From Peptostreptococcaceae bacterium (GTDB taxonomy: Bacteria; Bacillota; Clostridia; Peptostreptococcales; Filifactoraceae), in NCBI GenBank assembly GCA_030532905.1, contig JAUNKE010000009.1:1-47540 (forward strand): DNA of 47,540 nt, given 5' to 3'. The notes below the pieces were generated by a model that had not been told where the DNA came from, searched no databases, and saw only the letters and a program-made list of their open reading frames with translations. The position numbers and the translations under genes are program-made. Position 1 is the first letter of the stretch; every line of letters begins with the position of its first letter. Shown one piece after another: positions 16,220 to 25,977 of this stretch.

Positions 16220-19200
16220 TTATAAAATCTGTGTAAATTCATTGTGACTAATCCAGTAGATATATGCAGCTTTCACTTTTTTCTTCTCCATCGCTTCCAC
16301 CGCCTGTTTGTAATAAAAAAGCTGCTCCCGATGTTTGTCATAATCGATTCGTACATCGGTTTTGTAATCCAGTATAACAATTTCATCGCCTTCTGTGAAG
16401 TAGCAATCGATAATTCCTTCGACCAATGCGCCGCCGAGCTGCATCAAAAAACTCTGCTCCCGATACACCTTGTCCGCTCTTATCATCCGATGTCCCAATT
16501 CCGATTCAAAAAAATCGACAATCGCCTTGCGCGGAATCGCCGAAGCTTCTTTCTCCGTCAAAAGCTCTATCGCAACCATTTTTTCAATTTCATCTTCCAA
16601 ACTTGCGACATCGTATCGGCGAATCGGAATATTTTCCATCAAAAAGTGAACGATGGTTCCAAGCTCGCTTGCGGAAAACTTATCCGATTTCACGAAGCAA
16701 GGTCTTTTTACAACCGAAAAACTCTGCTCGAGCTCCCTCTCCCGATTCTTATATTCCTTCGTAAGCTCCGTCACGCTCGTCTTGACGCTGCTCTTCGTCT
16801 GTTCCTCAAAAGGATATTCAAAATATTGATATTGCTCAAAGAGATTCCGACTTGGAAGTGAAGGCTCCAATGCCAATTCATTTGGCAAAATTTCCGGCTC
16901 CGACTCCGAGCACATCAACAGCTCATCGCCTTTGAGCAGACGGATTCCATATTTCGCTTCCGAATTTTCGTCGCTGAGCAAAGGCACATCGACTCCTGCC
17001 AAATTGCGCAGGATTTCTCCGTTTTTCTCACGAATCAGCACATTGGCAATCCAGCTCAGATAGCTGCGCGATTTCAAAATATTTTTGTCGATGCTTCCTT
17101 CCGCAATGCCCGCTGCGAATTTTTCCAAATCGCGAACCGTTGCAACCAAGTACAATCTATCGACCGCTCTCGTCAGCGCGACATAAAGAATTCGTATCTC
17201 CTCCGAAATTCCTTCTTTTTGCTTTTGATTTTTGAGAATGATACGAAGTGCATTGTCGGACTTGATGCCCAAATCCGCATTTTTGTAACGCAGACCGATG
17301 CCCAAATCGTTGTGCATGATGACATCGGCATTCAAGTCCTGCTCATTGATTCTTTTCGCCAAATCACAGACGAAAACGGTATTAAATTCAAGCCCTTTGC
17401 TTTTGTGAATCGACATGATACGAACGACATTTTCACTTTCCAAAATCGTACTGTCGCCGCCGTCCACCTTTCCTTTGAGCAAAGAATCGATATGACGCAA
17501 AAAACCGAACAGTCCGAGCGATTCGCTCTGCTCATACTCTCTCGCCTTCTCCACAAGCGATTTGATATTGTGCAGTCGCTGCAGCGCATCGTCCAAGCCG
17601 CTGATATAGGTGTTGAAGCCGCTGTTCTCCGCAACATACCAGATGAAATCCGGCAAGGCGGTCATTTTTTCGCGGCGCATATCCGCCGACAGCTTTTTGT
17701 AAAATCGGCGCAGCTTCTCCCCCAAAGCATCGTCCTCTTTCGCATAGGACTCCGCCGCCAAGTAGAAATTACCTCTCGGATAATTCGCACGAATCTGAAT
17801 CAGCTCCTCATTATCAAATCCGCCGAACATCGAGCTCATCACGCCGATGAGCGCTTCGTCCTGCTTTTTGTTATCGACGATTTTGAGATAGTCAATCAGA
17901 CATTTGATTTCCAATTTATCATAATGACTGGATGAATAGTCGATGTAGCTCGGGATTCCGATATCCGCCAGTGCCTTTTCAAAAATGCTCGCCTTGCCGC
18001 GCACCGAGCGAAACAAAATCGCAATATCCTTGTAAGCGATGCCCTTTTTCACCAGCTCCCGAATCTTTTGCGCCGTAAAAATCGCCTCCAGCTCAATCGC
18101 CGTTTTGTCGATTTCTTCCGTCTCCGGCGAAAAATCATCCCGCTCCAAAAATTGCGCTTCTTCACGCTCGAGCGAAATGCTCTGCGCTTGGACTTTCTCC
18201 ATAGCGGAAATCTCGGAATCATTCTCACTCACATCGTCCGGCACAAGCTTGTGCTCCTTCTTGCTCTTTTCAATCACGACCAATTCGATATGGTCCGCAT
18301 AAGGCGCAAAAGCATTTTTGGCATCGGATGGCAAAACTTGATTTTCCAAAGCGTCGGAAATTTCCACCTCCACCGAAGCCTTCCTCTCCGGCGGTGCATC
18401 CAGCGTCACGCGACCGGCATACAGTTGGTGCGACGGATTTTTGTATTCCACTTCGCCATATTGCACCGTCATTATCTCTTTGAAAATCAAATTGCAGAAA
18501 GCCAACACTTCTTTTCGGCTTCGGAAATTCTTGGACAGGTCGATTTTTTCCGATTGAGCCTCCTGCTCATACAAAGCATATTTGTGATTGAAAATCGTCG
18601 GGTCCGCCAATCGAAAGCGATAAATCGACTGCTTGACATCGCCGACAAAAAACAGATTGTTCTCCTGCTTGATTGCATTGACAATCGTCTCCTGCACAAG
18701 ATTCGTATCCTGATATTCATCATAAAAAATATATTGAAACTTGGATTGCAAACTCTGACGAACGCTTTCGTCCTTCAAAATCTCCAATGCCAAATGCTCC
18801 AAATCGCTGAAATCCAAAACCGCATTCGCTTTTTTAAGCGCCGCGTATTCGCTGCGATAGTCGAGCACCAAATCAATCAGCGCATCCATCATTTCGCTGA
18901 GATATTTCATATCGGACAAGAAAGTTTTTGTGTGCAAAATCGGCTTGTCCTTGCTCAAATCATTGTAGATTTTTTTCGCATCGTTGCGCAGAGCCTGAAT
19001 ATATTTCCAGTCCTCATCTTCCAATTCATTTTTCTTTTTGGTAAAACGCTCGAAAGTCACAACCTCCAGCACGTCGAAAAAATCCGCCAAGCTCTCGCTG
19101 AGCAACGCACAAAGACGATGAATTCGCTCGCGCTCGATTTGCAGCTTATCCTCAAAGCTGTAGCCTTTGCCTTCCACCTCATCCCAAGCGGTATCCAGCG

Positions 19201-19936
19201 CATTTTTCGCAGTCATCATTTGCGCAAAAACCCATTCCTGAAGTTTTTTCCCGACCGGAAATTTCTCCAAAAATGCCATCGCGCCCGACAGATTCGGCTG
19301 CTCGGCAAGCGCTTTGTAAAAATTGCGCTGATCGTTCAGCCATTTCACCGGATAAGGCTGCGCTTGCACAAATCGGTCGATGTTTTGAACCAGCTCCCGA
19401 AGTTTTGAATCGCCTTTCGCTTCGCCGTAACCCGCCACCAAGCGCTCAAATTTTTCGTCCCGCTCATCATATTTTTTTTCAAAGGCGATGTCGATTGCCT
19501 CCTCACGCAAAATCGAACCGTACACCTCATTGACCAATTTGAAAGCCGGGTCGATGCCCGCCAAACTGAAATTATCTCGAATGATGCCGATGCAAAAAGA
19601 GTGCACCGTACTGATGGCGGCGCGCGGCACATTTTGAATCTGTTTGGTCAAAAAGTCGGCAAGCTCGCGGTCGATTTCCTGCGCATTTTTTTGCAAATTT
19701 TCACTTTGGCGTTCTTTGAGCCTTCTTTGAATCCGCTCCTTCATTTCGCCCGCCGCCGCATTCGTAAAGGTCACAATCAACATATTGTCGATGCTGATGC
19801 GCTCCTCAATCAGCAAATTGACGATTCGCTCAACCAAAACCGCCGTCTTGCCCGAGCCCGCCGCCGCGGAAATCAGCAGATTTTTTCCGCGTGTATCAAT
19901 CGCCTGTCGTTGTTCGTCCGTCCACTTGGTCGCCAT
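16220..19936 (-). CDS. addA: ATP-dependent helicase/nuclease subunit A
   Basis: AddA (RexA) is the UvrD-type helicase plus nuclease of the AddAB enzyme, which resects double-strand breaks for RecA. The 1238-residue protein has Walker A AAAGSGKTAVL (about 23-33), the helicase II motif YDEYQDTN (about 402), helicase VI ILYVALTRAVDRL (about 915) and a C-terminal RecB-type nuclease with His in GTIVHFL, Asp in GIIDCYF and ILDYKTD (about 1195). Length fits the family (about 1200). It overlaps the end of addB by 41 bases and has its own AGGAGGG site. Confidence 0.96.
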   Translation of the reverse strand: MATKWTDEQRQAIDTRGKNLLISAAAGSGKTAVLVERIVNLLIEERISIDNMLIVTFTNAAAGEMKERIQRRLKERQSENLQKNAQEIDRELADFLTKQIQNVPRAAISTVHSFCIGIIRDNFSLAGIDPAFKLVNEVYGSILREEAIDIAFEKKYDERDEKFERLVAGYGEAKGDSKLRELVQNIDRFVQAQPYPVKWLNDQRNFYKALAEQPNLSGAMAFLEKFPVGKKLQEWVFAQMMTAKNALDTAWDEVEGKGYSFEDKLQIERERIHRLCALLSESLADFFDVLEVVTFERFTKKKNELEDEDWKYIQALRNDAKKIYNDLSKDKPILHTKTFLSDMKYLSEMMDALIDLVLDYRSEYAALKKANAVLDFSDLEHLALEILKDESVRQSLQSKFQYIFYDEYQDTNLVQETIVNAIKQENNLFFVGDVKQSIYRFRLADPTIFNHKYALYEQEAQSEKIDLSKNFRSRKEVLAFCNLIFKEIMTVQYGEVEYKNPSHQLYAGRVTLDAPPERKASVEVEISDALENQVLPSDAKNAFAPYADHIELVVIEKSKKEHKLVPDDVSENDSEISAMEKVQAQSISLEREEAQFLERDDFSPETEEIDKTAIELEAIFTAQKIRELVKKGIAYKDIAILFRSVRGKASIFEKALADIGIPSYIDYSSSHYDKLEIKCLIDYLKIVDNKKQDEALIGVMSSMFGGFDNEELIQIRANYPRGNFYLAAESYAKEDDALGEKLRRFYKKLSADMRREKMTALPDFIWYVAENSGFNTYISGLDDALQRLHNIKSLVEKAREYEQSESLGLFGFLRHIDSLLKGKVDGGDSTILESENVVRIMSIHKSKGLEFNTVFVCDLAKRINEQDLNADVIMHNDLGIGLRYKNADLGIKSDNALRIILKNQKQKEGISEEIRILYVALTRAVDRLYLVATVRDLEKFAAGIAEGSIDKNILKSRSYLSWIANVLIREKNGEILRNLAGVDVPLLSDENSEAKYGIRLLKGDELLMCSESEPEILPNELALEPSLPSRNLFEQYQYFEYPFEEQTKSSVKTSVTELTKEYKNRERELEQSFSVVKRPCFVKSDKFSASELGTIVHFLMENIPIRRYDVASLEDEIEKMVAIELLTEKEASAIPRKAIVDFFESELGHRMIRADKVYREQSFLMQLGGALVEGIIDCYFTEGDEIVILDYKTDVRIDYDKHREQLFYYKQAVEAMEKKKVKAAYIYWISHNEFTQIL

Positions 19937-22900
19937 CCGCTTCCCTCCTAAGCTCCAATTTTTTCAAAATATCTTCATTGCTGTATTTATAAACCGCTCG
20001 ATAGCTGTCGCCGAGCTCTTCCTCAAAACGACAGATGCTCGCATAACGACAGAAACGACAGCCCGTCTGTTCTTTATTTCCATTCTTTATAACCGGTCTT
20101 GCCGAAATTTCCCCATCCAAAATTTCCACCAAACTCTTTTCGATATTGTGGTTAATATGATTCATCAGCGCCTCAAATTGTCGCTCGCTCAATCGATTTT
20201 TCGCACTCGAATTATAAATTTCGGATTTGAATTTACTATTGCCGTCAAATTCCTTGTCCAAACCTTTGAGCACGATTTCTTCATCGAGCACGATGCCGTC
20301 CATCTTGATTTGACTTTTGATAAGCTCCTGCAAATCCTCAATCGAGCGCTCCTGCGTCTCCAAAATCGGCTCCACCACCGGAAAATAAAACACGCCCGCC
20401 GGATAATTTTTCGTCTTGGTCAACTTGTCGCTGCCCAGCACCGCGCTCAGATAGACCATCAGCTGAATATCCAAACCATTGTAAGCATCCGAAAGCGAAA
20501 ATTCCTTGTTGCTCGTTTTGTAGTCGATGACTTTGACAAAGGCGCGCTCGCCGTCTTTGAGCACATCGATGCGGTCAATCGTCCCTTTGAGTTTTATCTC
20601 CCGCTCCCCGATTTTTACGATAATCGGCGGAATCTCCGCATAGTCATCGAATCGCGCCTCCTGTGCCAAAAGCTCAAATTCGCCGTTTCGCATGTGCTCG
20701 ACCGATGTAAAACCGATTTTTTTCGCGGTCTTTTTGAGTCGCTTGAGCAAAAACTGATTGCGACTCTCGACCAAATCATAATCCTTGAGCAATTTTTTCG
20801 CGGATTTCTCAAAATAATCTTCCACTAGATTGTCCATCTGCTCCTTGGTAATCTCAGCAATTTGCGTGGGCTCATTTTTTAATCGTCGCACGACTTCTTC
20901 AACCGTTCCGTGAAGCACCAATCCCATTTCGGCAGGCTGAATCGAATATTCCTTGCGCTCCTGCGCCCTCAATCCGTATTGAATAAAATGCTTGAACGGA
21001 CATTCCTCAAAGCTGCGCAATCGCGTCGTGCTCAATTTCATCGGTGAAGGATAGATACGCTCGGCGGATTGAATTCGGTGTTTGGTATTGTCATAAAAAA
21101 TCCCGTCCAGCGCCGATTTTGTCATAATGCCTTCATGCTCGTTGTAATACGACAACGCCTCGCGCCACAAATCATCCGCCTTCTCTCCCTTAGAAAGTCG
21201 TTTGATCTCGCGCGCCATCTTGTCAATCGTCGGTCTCGGCATGCTCACAAAATCCTCGGCGGAAAAATCGCGTATATTTTTCTCCTCAAGCTGCGGAAAG
21301 ATTTCTTTAATATTTGCTATCAGCGGCGAAGGCAATCTCGCTCCCTCACTCGTGTAGCTGATGCACAATTTCTCCGTCGCTCGCGTAAACAGAATATATA
21401 ATAGAAGCAACTCGTTAAAATCGACGCGACTGCGCTCCGACGGCAACTGCATTCCGTTATCCGCAAGCAATAATTTGTCCTCCTGCGTCAACACGCCGCT
21501 GTCCTGATACACCTTCGGAATGCTGCCCGAATTCGCGCCGCAAAGATAAAGTATTTTTTTGCTGCCGCTGCGACTTCTATCCACATCGCCGACAATCACC
21601 TGATCCTGCGCCGGCGGAATGACCGCCAACCGATGCGCCTTCATCGCCTGCACGACCAACTCCTTATAGATGGCAAAACTCATCTCTTCCTCGCCGAACA
21701 CTTCGCTCGCCTGCTCGATGATTCGCACAAAAATATTCCACACCTGATTGTTTTCATTCGCCTCGTCCAGCAAATTATTCTTGCGCAAATCGTCGATAAG
21801 TCGCTGCGTCTTCTCCGGCATCTGATGTTTCTCCAGCAAATCATACACCAATTCGCCGAAAGCACGCGCCGTTTTTTTGCCCTCCGCTTCCTTTATAATA
21901 GGAAGAAACAGATTCAAAATTTCTGCCCGCACTCCTTGAACCGACTCTTGAATTATGCTTTTCTCAAAATCAATTTTATTTTGAAATTCAATTATTTCAT
22001 TCTCCGTTGTATTGGAAAAAGCCTCTTTTTGATCCAAAATTTTTTCAGGCGAATTATCCACATTCACCGAATCGACGCTTGAAATCTCATCTTCCGAATC
22101 CGAATTTTCTTCTTCATTTTCAAAAACAAAGAATCGGTCATCCAAAAACATTTTTCGTTTCAGTTTTTTGGAGAGCACATAGTTTTCAAAATGATAAATT
22201 CGGCTCACCCGCTCGCCCATATAGTCGATGTCGTTTTTGAGAAAGACCATCATATTCTCCAAACTGAAATCTCCGGCAAGCATATTCATCGCCGAAACGA
22301 TGACTTTTACAATCGGACTGTTGACGATGGGTCTTTTTTCATCGATGAAAAAAGGAATATGATATTGCTCAAAAATTTGCTTTATCGCCGGAGCATAGCT
22401 CGTCAAATCGCCCGATGTCACCATAAAATCCTTGTATCGATACCCTTCTTCGACGACCTTGCGGCTGATTTGGCGCGCGATATGATGAATCTCCTCATCG
22501 ATTGAGTGCGATGCGAAAAGCTCGATATCCTCACAAGGCTCGACATAGACTTTCGGAATGATGCGAAACAACTCATCGCCTAAAAATCGAATGCCGGGCG
22601 CAACATCGCTCGACTGAACACCTTCGTCGAATAAAAACTCGCCCAAGTGACAGACGATCCCGTTTTCCGCCGCCGATTGCCTGAGCAAATCGAGCGTGCG
22701 ATAAGTGGATTCAAATACCGTCTCCTCTTTTTTCTCCATGCTTTCCAAATCCAGACAAAGACCGACAGTCAACGATTTTGCCGAGCGCATGAGATTCTCG
22801 ATAATCTTTTGCTCCACCGCCGTAAAATCCAAGAAACTGTATATAAAAATCTTTTTGTCCGCCAAATGCGGCAGGCTTTTCATCTCCGCAATCTGTCCCA

Positions 22901-23432
22901 AGCGATCCTCATTATCGACATACTTTCCGCAAAGCTCCGCGTCAAATTGCTCATAGATAAACGCAAGCTCCGACAGTTTTTGAGAAAGCAGTTCCGAGCC
23001 TTTGAGTTTTTCCGAATAAGTACGAAGCATATCCGTCGTGATGCGACTTCGTTTGAGCTCCACGATTTGATTCAGGAGCACATCGATAAAACCCTCCTTA
23101 TCCACCGAGCCGGCGTATAATTTGAGCTCTTCTTTGTTTGCATATAGAATATTTTTGAGCACCATCGATTTTCCCATCGTATCGATGGGAATTCTTTTCA
23201 AACCGCCCAATTTGGATAATGCTTCCAATGCCAAGCGCTGAAAACTCATAATTTTGATGCGTGAAACCGCCGTTTCACCCAAATGCTCCATCAAATGCAC
23301 TTCATTTTGGAGCGTGAACTGCTCAGGCACCAGAATATAAACTTCTTCCCCCGAATAATAAGCGGAAATCGCCTGCGCAAAAACGGCATCCTCCACCGCC
23401 TTATTATATCTTGAAAGCAAAATGTTCAGCAT
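19896..23432 (-). CDS. addB: ATP-dependent nuclease subunit B
   Basis: AddB is the partner of AddA, with an inactive helicase fold and a C-terminal nuclease that degrades the 5' strand. The 1178-residue protein has the nuclease motif VIDYKTSNKEF (about 970) and the four-cysteine iron-sulfur staple: one Cys at about 812 (EECPFKHF) and CRFCRYASIC near 1120. The N terminus, where clostridial and Bacillus AddB carry a G-x-SGSGKT Walker A, reads instead LLSRYNKAVEDAV, so ATP binding there is probably lost, as in streptococcal RexB. AGGAGG precedes the ATG. Confidence 0.93.
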   Translation of the reverse strand: MLNILLSRYNKAVEDAVFAQAISAYYSGEEVYILVPEQFTLQNEVHLMEHLGETAVSRIKIMSFQRLALEALSKLGGLKRIPIDTMGKSMVLKNILYANKEELKLYAGSVDKEGFIDVLLNQIVELKRSRITTDMLRTYSEKLKGSELLSQKLSELAFIYEQFDAELCGKYVDNEDRLGQIAEMKSLPHLADKKIFIYSFLDFTAVEQKIIENLMRSAKSLTVGLCLDLESMEKKEETVFESTYRTLDLLRQSAAENGIVCHLGEFLFDEGVQSSDVAPGIRFLGDELFRIIPKVYVEPCEDIELFASHSIDEEIHHIARQISRKVVEEGYRYKDFMVTSGDLTSYAPAIKQIFEQYHIPFFIDEKRPIVNSPIVKVIVSAMNMLAGDFSLENMMVFLKNDIDYMGERVSRIYHFENYVLSKKLKRKMFLDDRFFVFENEEENSDSEDEISSVDSVNVDNSPEKILDQKEAFSNTTENEIIEFQNKIDFEKSIIQESVQGVRAEILNLFLPIIKEAEGKKTARAFGELVYDLLEKHQMPEKTQRLIDDLRKNNLLDEANENNQVWNIFVRIIEQASEVFGEEEMSFAIYKELVVQAMKAHRLAVIPPAQDQVIVGDVDRSRSGSKKILYLCGANSGSIPKVYQDSGVLTQEDKLLLADNGMQLPSERSRVDFNELLLLYILFTRATEKLCISYTSEGARLPSPLIANIKEIFPQLEEKNIRDFSAEDFVSMPRPTIDKMAREIKRLSKGEKADDLWREALSYYNEHEGIMTKSALDGIFYDNTKHRIQSAERIYPSPMKLSTTRLRSFEECPFKHFIQYGLRAQERKEYSIQPAEMGLVLHGTVEEVVRRLKNEPTQIAEITKEQMDNLVEDYFEKSAKKLLKDYDLVESRNQFLLKRLKKTAKKIGFTSVEHMRNGEFELLAQEARFDDYAEIPPIIVKIGEREIKLKGTIDRIDVLKDGERAFVKVIDYKTSNKEFSLSDAYNGLDIQLMVYLSAVLGSDKLTKTKNYPAGVFYFPVVEPILETQERSIEDLQELIKSQIKMDGIVLDEEIVLKGLDKEFDGNSKFKSEIYNSSAKNRLSERQFEALMNHINHNIEKSLVEILDGEISARPVIKNGNKEQTGCRFCRYASICRFEEELGDSYRAVYKYSNEDILKKLELRREADGDQVDGRTTTGD

Positions 23433-23458
23433 AAATCCTCCTACTAAAAACCCCTAAA

Positions 23459-25123
23459 CTACTGATGGAACAGTTTTTTGCTCATTCCGAAGCGCCACCA
23501 AAGAATATTGAGCACGATAAGCAGCGCAATACTTCCCATCTGAATCCAAAATCCTCTGATAAGAAGACCATGAACGATGCCGATTCCCGTGATTAAAATC
23601 ATTCCTGCCATCACCAACGCGACTTGCCGTCCCGAATCCTTGCGCTGATTTTGAATCGAAAAAGGTAAATTCCACGCGGTAATCCGTATCATAATATGAG
23701 AAAACAAAAGGAATGTCAGATAGATAATCACCAAATCCGCAAATATTTTCCCCTGATAAAGCACTAAAAACATCAGACTGACGAATATAAAAATCGGACT
23801 GAGATAATTCATCATCGTCACCTTGATGCCCGCTCGAACCAATTGGTTCAAATCATTAAAAGGCAATACGCGATAAATCCAAGTCGTATTTTCATCGTCC
23901 GTTTGCGAAATAATATAATAAACCGTCGAAGCAAGCAGGCAATTCAAATACAATGCAAGATACAGCGGCTTACTGCGCAGGCTTCCAAGCACCCCAAGCT
24001 CTTTATCAATATTTGTCATCCCCAGCGAAAACAAGAAAATCAGCGGCAGGATGAACGCATTTGCAAACTGCGGATAAAGTTTCAGTTTCAAACTTCGGTC
24101 GCGCGATAGATGAATGATGACCAGCTCCATAAAAGCTCTCTCCTGCTCGGTTTTGGAGAACAAGCGGCAAATCATACGCTTTCGCCAAGACAGCGATTTA
24201 TTCTCGGTGCTGCTCTGCTCCAATTTGGAAAGCTGCTTTTCAAATTGCGGCACGATCCATTTTTTGTTCAATACCACAAAAAGAATCAGCACGAGACAGC
24301 CGATTGCCGAAAGTGAAAGATAAAACCAATTCACCTTCCCTTGAAAAACAATCGCAAAAACAGAAGAATACCATGCCGGAGGCAAAAGAAACAACCACCG
24401 ATTATTTCCAAAATCCAATTGGCTCACTTGATGAAAATTGATCATACGCGGAATGATTTGATAGCCCACAATCACACCCACCGTCATAATCACTTGAAAA
24501 TAGTTCAAAATATCCTTGAGCTTTTCGCCCGAAAAAATTTTCAAAAGCAAAAAATACAATCCACCCGCCAAAAATAAGCAAAAAGCGGTGACCGCAATTC
24601 CCATCACCAAATAAATCAGCGCATAGAAAATTCCGTGAAGAATTCCTCCGGCTATCAGCGACGGCAAAAGAACCATACTCGCCAGCCCGACGATATAGAT
24701 TCCGATATGGATATTCTTCGCCAAAGCCAACTCTCGCTCTCCCAAAGGCAAGACGCCGTAAAAAGCTCTTGCTTTCGTATCCAACAGAATCTCGGAATAC
24801 TCGGAGATATAGACGGAGAACAAAATAAATATCAGCATCGCATAGCTGAGCATATTGGCAACAAATACATTATCCATCATCTGCATCAATGCGATGAACA
24901 GACCGACCATACCGTAAACGATAAAATTGACCATCATCACATTTTTCGGTTCTTTTTCCTGATTCGGATTGCTCCGCGCAAAAGTCGGTTTGCGGCGCGA
25001 ATCCAAAGTCAATTTAAGTATCAGTACCCTGCGCACCATCTGATAATCCATCTCTTTATTCAAGAAAGGCGGCAAAATCTTATCGATAATCCGAATGACA
25101 AAAGGCAGTTTAAAGTTCTCCAT
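23459..25123 (-). CDS. ABC transporter permease, ABC-2 type
   Basis: A 554-residue membrane protein with about twelve hydrophobic segments in clusters, an N-terminal cytosolic stretch of about 65 residues and a central soluble loop rich in charged residues (about 275-320). It overlaps the ATPase gene by 14 bases, so it is the membrane half of that ABC transporter. The layout resembles large bacitracin- or lantibiotic-type and stage-V ABC-2 exporters, but I see no motif that fixes a substrate. GGGAGG precedes the ATG. Confidence 0.75.
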   Translation of the reverse strand: MENFKLPFVIRIIDKILPPFLNKEMDYQMVRRVLILKLTLDSRRKPTFARSNPNQEKEPKNVMMVNFIVYGMVGLFIALMQMMDNVFVANMLSYAMLIFILFSVYISEYSEILLDTKARAFYGVLPLGERELALAKNIHIGIYIVGLASMVLLPSLIAGGILHGIFYALIYLVMGIAVTAFCLFLAGGLYFLLLKIFSGEKLKDILNYFQVIMTVGVIVGYQIIPRMINFHQVSQLDFGNNRWLFLLPPAWYSSVFAIVFQGKVNWFYLSLSAIGCLVLILFVVLNKKWIVPQFEKQLSKLEQSSTENKSLSWRKRMICRLFSKTEQERAFMELVIIHLSRDRSLKLKLYPQFANAFILPLIFLFSLGMTNIDKELGVLGSLRSKPLYLALYLNCLLASTVYYIISQTDDENTTWIYRVLPFNDLNQLVRAGIKVTMMNYLSPIFIFVSLMFLVLYQGKIFADLVIIYLTFLLFSHIMIRITAWNLPFSIQNQRKDSGRQVALVMAGMILITGIGIVHGLLIRGFWIQMGSIALLIVLNILWWRFGMSKKLFHQ

Positions 25124-25895
25124 GCTCGCCTCCCATCACGCTGTCCACAAATTTGGACGCCAAATCATATTGCGAATGAAAATCCGTCAACTCGTTGAAA
25201 ATTGCTTCCAAGTTGCTGCCCGGCTGCGCACTTCGAAGTTCATCCATCGTCGCATCGGCGATGACCGTCCCCTCTTTGAGCAAAATGATACTGCTGCTCA
25301 TCTGCTCGACGAGCTCCATAATATGCGAAGAATAAAAAATCGTCTTGCCCTGCTTGGTCAGATTTCGAAGCACCTCTTTGAATATCGCCACGCTGTTTGT
25401 ATCCATACCGTTGACCGGCTCATCCAAAAACAGAATGTCCGGATTGTGAATCAAACTGCCGATGATGGCGATTTTTTGTTTCATCCCTTTGGAGTACGCG
25501 GTCATTCGCGTATGAAGTGCATCCGAAAGCTGAAAGACCTCCGCCAAATCATTCATTCTTCTTTCCCAATCCCTAAGCTCATACACCGATGCCAAAAAGG
25601 AAAGATACTCCGCACCCGTCAATGTTTCATAAAGTGCCAAAATTTCCGGCACATAGCCGACTCTCTTTTTATATTCCACACCGGAGTTTTCGATATTCTT
25701 CCCAAAAATCTCAATACTGCCGCTGTAATCGCCCAAAATTCCCAGAATCAATTTGACCGTAGTCGATTTACCCGAGCCGTTGGGTCCGATATAACCAATC
25801 AGTTCTCCTCTTTTAATGTCCATCGAAACATTGTGTAACACCTGACGCTCCCCGAAACTCTTGTTCAAATTGCTGATTTTCAAAATCGTCTCCAT
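25110..25895 (-). CDS. ABC transporter ATP-binding protein
   Basis: A 261-residue stand-alone ATPase with Walker A GPNGSGKST (37-45), signature YSKGMKQKIAI (about 134-144), Walker B ILFLDEPVNGMD and the switch His in SSHIMELVEQ. The KGM-containing signature and the VNGMD D-loop are typical of ABC-2 exporter ATPases (CcmA/NatA-like). It is the first gene of a close-packed run (ATPase, permease, addB, addA, membrane protein), preceded by an 82 bp gap that should contain a promoter. GAGAGGTGG is its ribosome site. Confidence 0.88.
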   Translation of the reverse strand: METILKISNLNKSFGERQVLHNVSMDIKRGELIGYIGPNGSGKSTTVKLILGILGDYSGSIEIFGKNIENSGVEYKKRVGYVPEILALYETLTGAEYLSFLASVYELRDWERRMNDLAEVFQLSDALHTRMTAYSKGMKQKIAIIGSLIHNPDILFLDEPVNGMDTNSVAIFKEVLRNLTKQGKTIFYSSHIMELVEQMSSSIILLKEGTVIADATMDELRSAQPGSNLEAIFNELTDFHSQYDLASKFVDSVMGGEHGEL

Positions 25896-25977
25896 GTTTC
25901 CACCTCTCGTTCATCAAAAATGTCGTTCACTTTGTAAAATTATTTTAATATTACCATAAAAATGTGTAGAAATTGCG

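Noticed and set aside
18068..19408. 446-codon plus-strand frame opposite addA
   Set aside because: It is a mirror of addA, with no ribosome site and an atypical His/Arg/Ile-rich product.
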